NCBI GenBank assembly: GCA_916049765.1
Contig: CAJZIX010000011.1
Span: 1-39,148 of the forward strand
Direction of reading: 5' to 3'
Origin: an uncultured bacterium
Lineage (GTDB): Bacteria > Patescibacteriota > Gracilibacteria > Absconditabacterales > Absconditicoccaceae
DNA length: 39,148 nt
Below are positions 31,872-39,148 of this stretch, piece after piece; position 1 is the stretch's first letter, and every line of letters begins with the position of its first letter. Made by a program: the position numbers and the translations under genes. Below the pieces are notes generated by a model. The model saw nothing but the letters and a program-made list of their open reading frames with translations. It was not told the DNA's origin and searched no databases.

Positions 31872-32198
31872 ATGCAAATGTTGGATTTTATTTATGATAG
31901 TTTGGATACGGTTAAAAAACTCAAGTTTCCAACAGTAAAACAAATTACTCGTTTGACACTTGCTATTTTTGCTCTTGTACTTGTGGCAGGAACGTACTTT
32001 ATTCTTGCAGATACGATTTTTTCCGGAGGATACAAGGCTTTTTACAGTATAATGACAGAAGGACAACTTCCATCTTCATGAGCAGTTACTACCGGAACTC
32101 TTGATGCTTCAGTATTGTGAGCTACTCAGCTTTCAGGTGCTGAAGATTCAGGATTAGATCTTTCTGTTTTGACAGGAACAGAGGAAATTGAAAATTAA
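31872..32198 (+). CDS. secE: Preprotein translocase subunit SecE with extended C-terminus
   Basis: SecE clamps SecY in the protein-export channel. 108 residues: an amphipathic N-terminal helix and the conserved turn (DSLDTVKKLKFPTVKQITRLT, residues 8-28), then one membrane helix (LAIFALVLVAGTYFILADTIF), as in single-span SecE. Assignment is supported by nusG immediately downstream, the usual secE-nusG-rplK order. Unusually, about 45 residues rich in Ser, Thr, Gly and acidic residues follow the membrane helix, on the outer side by the normal topology. Two TGA-Gly codons are in this tail. Start ATG 31872 or ATG 31878; no Shine-Dalgarno site seen. Stop TAA 32196. Confidence 0.85.
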
Positions 32199-32228
32199 AT
32201 AAAATTTTATCCATTCTTTTTGAAACTA

Positions 32229-32810
32229 ATGCAAAGAGAAGCGAATACGAATGAAATAAAAAAACAGATTGAAGACAGAAATTTTAGACGATACGTCTTG
32301 AGTGTAACTTCTGGTCAGGAAGCATTGGTAATTGAAAACCTCCAGGAAAGAATTACTAAACAAGGACTTGCTGAGGATGTAGTTGATTATCTCTGTCCAA
32401 TGATTAACGAGGCTTCTATTAAAAAATGAGAAAAGGTCGTTAAGCAAAAAAAACTTTATCCAGGGTATGTCTTCTTTAAGTCAAGAATGAATGACAAAAT
32501 CTGGTATGTAGTAAGAAATACTCCAGGAGTAAGGCTGATTGTTGGAGCGGAAACAAAACCAATTCCACTTTCAGATACTGAATATCAGCAAATGATGGAT
32601 CAAATTGCTCAATCTCAGGAGAGATCAGAATTGAATATTCCATACCAAGAAGGCGATGTTGTCTTGCTCAAGAATGGTGACTTCAAGGGAATGAAAGGAA
32701 ATATTAAAGAAGTTGATGCTGATAAGGGAATGGTTGTGGTAAGTATTGAGATGCTTGGTAGGTTAACTCCTGTGGCAATCAGTGTAGATCAGATTGAACT
32801 TGCAAATTAA
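32229..32810 (+). CDS. nusG: Transcription termination/antitermination factor NusG
   Basis: Binds RNA polymerase and couples it to Rho or to the ribosome. 193 residues. N-terminal NGN domain: RRYVLSVTSGQEALVIENL, then KLYPGYVFFKSRMNDKIWYVVRNTPGVRLIVG. C-terminal KOW domain: YQEGDVVLLKNGDFKGMKGNIKEVD, ending near SVDQIELAN. One TGA-Gly (before EKVVKQKKLYPGYV). ATG 32229 is chosen; an in-frame TTG at 32220 is possible. It lies 30 bp after secE and 22 bp before the next gene, so it is in an operon with rplK. Confidence 0.95.
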
Positions 32811-32832
32811 TCTTTATTCCTTATCATTAGGT

Positions 32833-33528
32833 ATGGAAAAAGAAAAAAAACTTGTTACCTTGTCTATGGTAATCTTGTTCTTTAGTCTGGTGGTGGTGTA
32901 TTCGTTGTTTTATCAGGTAAAAGGACAAACACTTAAGAACCTTTTTCAGTCGGCTATCAAGTCATGAGAGCAGAAACAGGATATTGACACGGGATCAATT
33001 CAGTTGATCGATGAAAATCTCTTAACTACTGTAGAATCAGGTTCGTGAATCTTAGAATGAGAAAATATCTCAGATACCGCTACTTGAAATGATGCCTTAC
33101 AGGTAGCAACCAAGTGAGAGAAAATTGCTTCTACTTCTTCTCTTGCTTTCGAAGGTGAAAGTCCAAAAATACTTTCAGGGACAGATTTGTATTTCGGTGC
33201 TGTAGAAAGTATTGAGCTTCTTGGATTAGAGCCGGAGTATCTCTTGAAGGATACCAAAGGATTCTATTACGCTAAGCTAGAGAAAGAACCTGATCTCAAA
33301 AAGACGGTTCAAGATCTGAATGGGAGTATCTATACGATAACTTCTGAGGCTGAACTTCTCAAAAATCAGCTTTTCGGTGATAAAGTCAGTTTTGTTAACC
33401 TTCCTGAGTACAAAAACAAAATGGTGATAATGCTTCTTTCTGTTGATGGCCAGTATTGGTTTATTCAAATGGATTACGCTAAATACCATCAGTCAAAAAA
33501 ATATTTAAAAACTTTATTTACTCAATAA
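32833..33528 (+). CDS. Membrane-anchored exported protein of unknown function
   Basis: 231 residues: a short charged start (MEKEKK), one hydrophobic segment (about residues 8-28, LVTLSMVILFFSLVVVYSLF) that acts as an anchor or uncleaved signal, then a low-complexity Ser/Thr/Gly/Glu linker (about 55-115, with LEGENISDTATGND and ILSGTDL). A folded domain of about 110 residues follows, with YFGAVESIELLGLEPEYLLKD and MLLSVDGQYWFIQMDYAKYHQ. No known family is recognised. Six TGA-Gly codons, all in the anchor-linker part. It is wedged between nusG and rplK, which are usually adjacent. ATG 32833, TAA 33526, eight bases before rplK. Confidence 0.7.
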
Positions 33529-33536
33529 TTATTATT

Positions 33537-33977
33537 ATGGCAAAAGTACAGAAAATTCTAAACATTGAAGTGCCTGCTGGAAAGGCAACTCCGACTCCAC
33601 CGCTTGGACCTATGCTTGGTGCGAATGGAGTAAATATTGGACAGTTTACTAAGGAGTTCAATGAAAAAACTGCCGATTTGATGAAACAATTTGGTGGAAT
33701 TGAAGTGAAAATTAAAGTAAAATTGACTGTTTATGTTGATAGAACCTTCAAGATGGAGATCGGTGCTCCAATCACTTCAGGACTCATCAAATGGAGAATC
33801 AATCAAAATCTTGGTTCTGGAGAACCAAACAAGAAAAAGATTGGAAAACTTACTAAAGCTGATCTTGAGGCGATCTATGAACTCAAAAAGACTGATTTGA
33901 ATGCAAATTCTCCTGAGGAAGGATATAGAATTATTGCAGGAACAGCTAGAAATATGGGAGTTGATGTAGAAATGTAG
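33537..33977 (+). CDS. rplK: 50S ribosomal protein uL11
   Basis: Binds the GTPase centre of 23S rRNA and contacts elongation factors. 146 residues, normal length, with the N-terminal KILNIEVPAGKATPTPPLGPMLGANGVNIGQFTKEFNE and the C-terminal RNA-binding domain up to NMGVDVEM. No TGA codon at all despite twelve or more glycines. rplA (uL1), which normally follows, is absent: a terminator comes directly after TAG 33975. It ends the secE-nusG operon. Confidence 0.97.
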   Translation: MAKVQKILNIEVPAGKATPTPPLGPMLGANGVNIGQFTKEFNEKTADLMKQFGGIEVKIKVKLTVYVDRTFKMEIGAPITSGLIKWRINQNLGSGEPNKKKIGKLTKADLEAIYELKKTDLNANSPEEGYRIIAGTARNMGVDVEM

Positions 33978-33999
33978 TTAAAAAAGTGAAAAAATAGTA

Positions 34000-34035
34000 A
34001 AAACTGATTTCTGATAGGGGGGGTCAGTTTTTTTT
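34000..34035 (+). terminator. Terminator of the secE-nusG-rplK operon
   Basis: AAAACTGA (34000-34007) pairs with TCAGTTTT (34024-34031) and runs into eight T (34028-34035). The loop holds a run of seven G. Confidence 0.85.
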
Positions 34036-34454
34036 ATTTATTGTTCCTTTATTGGGTATGAAAAGAAAAAAATACTTCTCCTGATAACTAATTTTTAGAT
34101 TGAAGAGAAAATGATTTTTATTTAAAAAAGTCAATTTATTATAATCAATAAATATTATAATGGTTGTCTTTTGAAAATAAAATAAAATAGAAAAAGTGGC
34201 TTATTAAGCTATAAAATAGGTTGCTCATAAAAAAAATGTAAAAAAGTATTAAAAAGAGGTCACAGAAAAAAAAGATATTCGTAGTCAGTGGTGTGAGGAT
34301 GTACGGTAAGTATAATATTTTATTACCACAGAGATGATCCTCTTAGGTCAGGTTTTATTTCTCTTTTTGAGGCTATGAAATCTAGAAAAGGCTTGAGAGC
34401 AAGCAATTTGAACGGTTTTGGGGACATTTGTGTCTAAACCCGTCTAACTTTGTC
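34036..34454 (+). other. Gene-free region with a long hairpin; possible ncRNA
   Basis: No convincing gene, and no match by eye to RNase P, tmRNA or SRP RNA signatures. It is AT-rich to about 34260, then more mixed. A two-part stem stands out: GAGGAT (34295-34300) with ATCCTC (34337-34342), and inside it GGTAA (34305-34309) with TTACC (34323-34327). A TATAAT (34311-34316) lies in its loop. A 20-codon ORF begins at ATG 34376, with GAGG very close upstream. It may be a non-coding RNA, an upstream promoter region of the S-layer gene, or a spacer. Confidence 0.35.
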
Positions 34455-34482
34455 TTGATTTTGTCTTTGGTATTGGTATTAT
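34455..34482 (+). promoter_or_regulatory. Promoter of the S-layer gene
   Basis: -35 TTGATT (34455-34460), 16-bp spacer, -10 TATTAT (34477-34482). This would give a transcript start near 34489 and a leader of about 230 nt. Confidence 0.55.
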
Positions 34483-34495
34483 ACCCGATAAGTTG

Positions 34496-34513
34496 TCTAT
34501 GTGGAGACATAGA
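34496..34513 (+). promoter_or_regulatory. 5' hairpin of the S-layer mRNA leader
   Basis: A perfect 7-bp stem TCTATGT/ACATAGA with a GGAG loop, a few bases after the predicted transcript start. A second stem (34671-34677 with 34684-34690) lies about 35 nt before the start codon. Such 5' hairpins protect abundant envelope-protein mRNAs in other bacteria; that role is inferred here. Confidence 0.45.
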
Positions 34514-34722
34514 AACGGCTTATTCTACCTCGTTGATCATTAACACTTGTATGCTATTTGAAAAACTCAATGAATCCGAGTCTTAGCTCTTGATTAGGAG
34601 AAAGATTCAGGTTTTTGTCTTTTGACAATGGTACTATTCGTTGTTGATGAACGACTGGTATTACATTCTTGGTAAGGTATTTACCTTATCGGAAAAGCTT
34701 TTATATTTATTTTACACAGAGA

Positions 34723-37700
34723 ATGAACGTTAAAAAAATGTTCGCAAGCTTAACTGGAGTGTTGATGCTTGCTCAGGCTCTTCCTGTGGCAGTGCTTGGT
34801 GCTGCTTCATACAGCGATGAGTTAAAAGGTGCATATGAATATGCATATTCAAAGAACATCACTACAATGAGTTCTATTGACAATGCTAATATGTACGGAG
34901 AACTTACTAGAGGTCAGTTGGCTAAGATGATCGCTAACTGGGCTGAAAAAGAAATGGGTACTAAAGTTGACGAAACTGCAGTTTGCTCTTTCTCAGACGC
35001 AAACACAGCTGAAGGAGACTTAGCTACTTATGTTAAAAAAGCTTGTCAGATGGGATTGATGGGTCAAGGAATTGAAAAATTCAGACCAAATGACAAAGTA
35101 ACAAGAGGTGAATTTGGAACAACTCTTTCTAGAGCTCTTTGGGGAGACAAATACAATGGGGCTACTCCATTCTACAAGAATCACCTTGAAGCTTTGAAAG
35201 AAGCTGGAATCATGAAAATGATTGATACTCCAAATCAAATGGAAATCAGAGGATATGTAATGCTTATGCTTCAGAGATCTACTGATGTAGTTAGTCCTGC
35301 AGAATGTAAAGATCCTACAGTAGTATTGGCATGTTCTTTGAACTCAGATGCTTGTCCTGCTAAATGTAGAAAGGCAGACAATGGTTCTGGTACTGTGAAT
35401 ACTGGTACTGATGCAAAGGCTGGAGATCTTGAACTAGATGTTCAAAGAGCATCTAATGGGGCTATTTCTGTGCCAGCTAATGGTGTAATTTCTATGGGGG
35501 ATGTGAAGTTTTCTGCGAATGGAGCAGATATTACTCTCAGAGGAGTTACTCTTGAAAGGATTGGTCTTGGAAACAATACTTCTGTAAAGGGAGTTTGGTT
35601 TGAGAAAAACGGTGTAAGAGTTACAAATAAAGGATACCTTTCTTCTGACTCTAGAACATCAGTTAGCTTTAATCCTGCTCTTGTAGTTAAGTCTACGGAT
35701 ACTCTTGAACTTGTTGTTGAGCTTAAGGGAGATACTGGTGCTGAACATGCATTCAAGATTACTGGAGTAGAATCTTCTGCTGCTAATTTAAATGTAAAAA
35801 ATAACACTACAGTAACTGTGAGAACGACTGACTATAAAGTTGCTTCAGTAAATGTGGCATACAAAAATGCTACAAGAGAATACAACATGGAGGAAAATAA
35901 ATCTTACGAACTTGCTAGGATTAATGTAGAGAATGTTTCTAATGTTAATCAGAAGAGTGTGATTGTAAAATCTATGCTTTTGAGAAATGAGAAGAACGGA
36001 GATGTAAATAACCTTTATGATGTAGTTCTTTATAGAAATGGAAAGAAAGTTTCAGATAAGGTTGAGATGGTAGGTTCAAGGGAACTTTTGGTTACTCTTA
36101 AGGACACTATTAGTTCAGCTCAAACTGCTAACTACTCTCTAGAAGCTAAGGTTAGAGGTGTTGATTCTGCAGATGGAGATACTTACCTTTTTGATCTTAG
36201 GAGAGGTGAAGACATGACTGTTGTAGAAGATAGCACAAACTTTAGATCAGCTATTAGTCTTGGAACTCTTGATACTAACAAGTTCTACACAATTAAGTGA
36301 GGAAAGGTATTGTTCAATACTGCTAGCAATCTTCCTAGAACTGAAACTGTGGCTGCTGAATCTTCAGATGTAGTTCTTATGAAGGGAACTGTTACTCCAA
36401 AAGAACCAGTTATTCTTAGAGATTTGAAACTTACTCTTACTTATGGAGGAGGTTTAACTTCTTCAAGTATTTCTAAGATTCAGGCTAAGATTGGTAATAC
36501 AGTTATTAACGGAAGCTTTGTGGAGAATAATTCTGATGCTAGAGCTAAAGAAATTAAACTTTTGCAATGTGTTGTATCTGAGGTTGTTTCTGCAAACAAG
36601 ACAGTTGCTCAGCTAAAAACTGCATGTGATACGAATGGAGATAATCTTATTAATGATGTAGCTTGAAGTGAAAAAATTTGAAGCTTTTTGGCAGCTGGAA
36701 ACTTTACAGTAGGTGCAGTAACATTTAATGAAGCTGACTTAATGCTTAGAAAGTCTCAGGCCAAAACAAACACTATTTCAGCTAACACAGTATTCTTTGA
36801 TGGAGATTTCTATGTAAATGGAAAATCTGATGTTGAGATTTTGGTAAGCTTCAATTCAAAAGCTACTAAGAATCAATCAGTTAAACTTGAAAACTTGAAA
36901 CTTACTTCTTTCAAAAAGGGAGAATATCAGAAGAGTCAAAATAATATTGAAAACAACGGAGATTATCAGATGAAGGGAGGTAATGGATTTGTAGCTGGTA
37001 GAACAATTACTATCGGTGATGCAAGACTTAACCTTACAAAGACTTCAAGTAGTACTACACCAAAGATCGTTAACGGATCATCTACAGAAACTGTAGTATA
37101 CAGAGGAACACTTAGAAATGGTGGAGTTGATACTCTAACTATTAATGATATGAGTGTTGCATTTGAAAATAATGTTACTAATGCAGATAAAGTGAAAGGA
37201 TCTGTATCTGTAAAGATCGGAGATCAGACTTTCGGTCCTGAAGATTTGAAGTTGGATACAGCTACAACTCATGCAACAACTGGAAGCTTCGGAAACGTTG
37301 GATTTACAGTTGAACCAGGAAAGAGCTATCCAATTGAAGTTGCTTTCTTATTGGATGGTATTGATCAATCCCCATGGACTGCTGTAAAATTCACACCAAA
37401 GTTGAATGTTAAGGTGTCTGATAGACAAGGAAATACTTCTGATGCTATCGTAGATAGAAATCTTGGGGAAGTTGCTGTTGAAGAAACTGCAGATATTCAA
37501 TTTAGTGCTTCAACACTAAATGTGAAGAATGCTTTGATCAAGACTAATCAGGAACAGACTGTAGCAAGATTCTCTATGACTAATAAGAATGCAGAAACTT
37601 TCATCAATAAAGTTGAAGCGGCATTCTCTGATATACCATCTCAGGTTGAAGTAAGAGTATATGAAGGAAATGATAGAACTAAGGTAGTATTTGATCAAAC

Positions 37701-38352
37701 TGTTGCTCCAACGACTGCTACAGCTGCAATTGATGCTACTTCTGAATCTATTAAACCTAATACAAAATATACTGTTGAGGTATTAGCTTCATTTGGTACA
37801 CCAGGTTCTAAGAATCTAAATTCTGTAAAACTTGGATTTGATGGAGCAGCTACTTTGACTGATGCGAGACAAACATCAACAGTTCTTGTTGTTAATACTA
37901 CACCAGAAATTACAGTAGTTAGAAATGCTGGAAATGATGATATTCTTACCTTTGATATTGAAGCTAACGGAGATGATCCGATTAAGCTCGAATTAGGTGC
38001 TGCGAATATTTCAGTTGCAGGGTTTAATCCAGCTACTTGGAATAATGCTGTTGTTCTAGTGGATGGAACTGAAGTAAATGTTGGTAACGCTACTAAGAAA
38101 ATTGAAGTGCCTGCTAACTCTAAAGTTAGAGTAACAATCCAGAGAGGAACCATGAACTTTAATGGAGATGCTACTAAGGGAGTACTTAGAGTAATGGGAT
38201 TCGCTGTTGATTCTACAAGTGCTTTGCACTCAACTGCGGCAAATCTAAGTTCTTCAAATGCTTCAAATATCGTATTTGATGGAAAGTCATCAAACGACGG
38301 TACTAGAGTTGTTGGAGACTGGTCTCAGTTGAGAGGAGAATTCTCTATCTAG
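34723..38352 (+). CDS. S-layer protein with N-terminal SLH domains
   Basis: 1209 residues, probably the main surface-layer protein. A signal peptide (MNVKKMFASLTGVLMLAQALPVAVLGA) has a likely cut after VLGA. SLH repeats follow: FSDANTAEGDLATYVKKACQMGLM with KFRPNDKVTRGEFGTTLSRAL (about residues 85-145) is the clearest, with less regular copies before and after; a Cys-rich joint is at about 190-220. The remaining 950 residues are beta-rich, with Thr/Asn/Val-rich strands resembling stacked Ig-like domains. Only three Gly of the protein are TGA (36298, 36664, 36679), although all three are needed to keep the frame. Such avoidance fits very high expression. ATG 34723 is used; the frame is open to GTG 34669. 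A long structured leader precedes it and two terminators follow. Confidence 0.88.
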
Positions 38353-38384
38353 TGGAGTTCTATCTCGTTAACTTATTCAGGGGG

Positions 38385-38416
38385 AAAAACTCTTAGCTTC
38401 GGCTGAGAGTTTTTTC
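38385..38416 (+). terminator. First terminator of the S-layer gene (UUCG tetraloop)
   Basis: A run of A, then ACTCTTAGC (38389-38397) and GCTGAGAGT (38402-38410) with a TTCG loop, then six T. The UUCG loop is exceptionally stable. Confidence 0.9.
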
Positions 38417-38429
38417 TTACCCTCCCCCT

Positions 38430-38455
38430 AACCCCCTCCTAACAGGGGGTTTTTT
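38430..38455 (+). terminator. Second terminator of the S-layer gene
   Basis: A perfect stem AACCCCCT (38430-38437) with AGGGGGTT (38444-38451), then T at 38450-38455. The tandem arrangement suggests strong transcription upstream. Confidence 0.85.
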
Positions 38456-38752
38456 ATCAAAGAATTTTTTTCTATAGATAATGTCTGCTTTATAATATAT
38501 CAAATATTTTATTTTTTCAAGCTAAAAAATGGTAGTTAAATTTCTTTTTATAATCCTAATTTTTAAAAATTTAATGTAAAAAACCTATAGAAACTGAGAA
38601 AACTCATAGTAACTTTTTTTATTATCTCTTTCTCCTAAGTACTAAGTAAGAAAAATCAGACTTTTCTTTTTTATAGAATAAGCCTCTAGAGCCAAAGCGA
38701 GATTAAAAACAACCATTTTTATCAAAAAATGATAAAATAACCAAAAAAACTC
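38456..38752 (+). other. AT-rich spacer without a recognised gene
   Basis: No supported gene, RNA or repeat. Only short AT-rich hairpins are seen. It separates the S-layer gene from the tRNA promoter. Confidence 0.6.
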
Positions 38753-38780
38753 TTGATTTTGTATAGCATTTTCATATAAA
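38753..38780 (+). promoter_or_regulatory. Promoter of the tRNA cluster
   Basis: -35 TTGATT (38753-38758), 16-bp spacer, -10 TATAAA (38775-38780), followed by CTTGCA. Same spacing and downstream bases as the rplI promoter. Confidence 0.65.
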
Positions 38781-38829
38781 CTTGCATTGTCATCTTCATA
38801 GTGACTTTGAAAGTTAGGAGATGAGTATT

Positions 38830-38912
38830 GGGGAGATGGCAGAGCGGTCAATTGCATCAGACTGTAAATCTGACGCCTCACGGCTACGTAGGTTCAAATC
38901 CTACTCTCCCCA
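38830..38912 (+). tRNA. tRNA-Tyr (GTA)
   Basis: 83 nt, class II with a long variable arm. Acceptor GGGGAGA with TCTCCCC, anticodon loop CTGTAAA with GTA, T arm GTAGG TTCAAAT CCTAC, discriminator A. CCA is not encoded. Confidence 0.95.
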
Positions 38913-38931
38913 AATGGATTTTTTCCAAAAA

Positions 38932-39003
38932 GTCCCTATAGTTCAATGGATAGAACAACAGCCTTCTAAGCTGTGGATCCAGGTTCGATCCCTGGTGGGG
39001 ATA
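38932..39003 (+). tRNA. tRNA-Arg (TCT)
   Basis: 72 nt. Acceptor GTCCCTA with TGGGGAT (a G-T end pair and one internal wobble), anticodon stem ACAGC/GCTGT with loop CTTCTAA giving TCT, T loop TTCGATC. CCA is not encoded. It reads AGA, the commonest Arg codon in this window. Confidence 0.93.
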
Positions 39004-39022
39004 GATTAGCTTACCAGGTTGG

Positions 39023-39096
39023 GCTCTCGTGGTCTAGTGGTTTAGGACGCCACCCTCTCACGGTGGAAATCGAGGGTTCGAACCCCTCCGGGAGCG
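39023..39096 (+). tRNA. tRNA-Glu (CTC)
   Basis: 74 nt. Acceptor GCTCTCG with CGGGAGC (one wobble), anticodon stem CCACC/GGTGG with loop CTCTCAC giving CTC, T arm GAGGG TTCGAAC CCCTC, discriminator G. CCA is not encoded. An isoacceptor with TTC is expected elsewhere for the frequent GAA codon. Confidence 0.92.
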
Positions 39097-39112
39097 ATTT
39101 CTTTATTGTTAT

Positions 39113-39118
39113 TATAAT
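39113..39118 (+). promoter_or_regulatory. -10 box of the last gene
   Basis: A perfect TATAAT five bases before ATG 39124. It falls right after tRNA-Glu and suggests another leaderless transcript; no -35 is seen. Confidence 0.45.
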
Positions 39119-39123
39119 TTTGT

Positions 39124-39148
39124 ATGGAGCAAAAAACTTTTAAGCCCG
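39124..39148 (+). CDS. Start of a gene cut by the window end
   Basis: ATG followed by eight codons, MEQKTFKP, open to the window edge. The start is supported only by the TATAAT box just before it. Too short to identify. Confidence 0.4.

Noticed and set aside
34376..34438. 20-codon ORF MKSRKGLRASNL... as a leader peptide
   Set aside because: Possible GAGG site is too close to the ATG, it lies upstream of the predicted S-layer promoter, and nothing else supports translation.
34036..34454. RNase P RNA, tmRNA or SRP RNA in the region before the S-layer gene
   Set aside because: None of the conserved core sequences of these RNAs is visible; only a generic hairpin is supported.

Overview
Organism and genetic code. 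TGA is read as glycine throughout this window and only TAA and TAG end genes. In-frame TGA falls on invariant glycines: RecA (FGKG near residue 25), the MutS Walker A loop (both G of GPNMGGKS), the peptidyl-tRNA hydrolase start (GLGNPG) and the glycine-rich linker of DnaJ. This is translation table 25, known from Absconditabacteria (SR1) and Gracilibacteria of the candidate phyla radiation. Under the standard code nearly every gene looks shattered; all coordinates here are re-assembled with TGA = Gly. The DNA is AT-rich, Shine-Dalgarno sites are weak or absent, and several genes carry a -10 box 3-5 nt before the start codon.

Layout. 1-6 kb: a lipid-linked oligosaccharide flippase, a polytopic membrane protein, a small doubtful ORF, tatD, rplI (bL9) and a membrane protein with an SLH-like domain. 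6-16 kb: dnaJ and then a genome-maintenance block: a LexA/UmuD-like S24 repressor, an HhH protein, recA, a gene carrying only the PHP part of DNA polymerase III alpha, pth, recJ, a DUF218-like gene and mutS. 16-26.6 kb: a defence island on the minus strand, in order hsdM, rhuM, a DUF4238 gene, hsdS, a third hsdS target-recognition module, a PrrC-type tRNA anticodon nuclease, and hsdR. A gene with a zinc-peptidase-like HELQH motif lies just upstream of hsdM. 26.6-34 kb: a small MGMT-like protein, a 1539-residue protein of unknown function, then secE, nusG, an anchored exported protein and rplK. 34-39 kb: a long structured leader and a 1209-residue SLH/S-layer protein with two tandem terminators, then tRNA-Tyr, tRNA-Arg, tRNA-Glu and the first codons of another gene.

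How the parts fit. RecA, the S24 repressor, RecJ and MutS form a recombination and repair neighbourhood with a possible SOS-type operator array in front of recA. The defence island looks like a complete type I restriction-modification system with a tRNA-cutting second line of defence. It also has two repeat-based ways of changing its specificity subunit: a (CT)13C tract joining the normal two-domain HsdS to a third target-recognition domain, and 12-bp repeats in the central spacer. The most unusual genome-scale signal is the 9-mer AAAATCTGA. I counted it 21 times on the two strands, in many reading frames and between genes, against about one expected. Its density resembles that of known DNA-uptake or Chi-type motifs, and it is almost absent from the restriction island.
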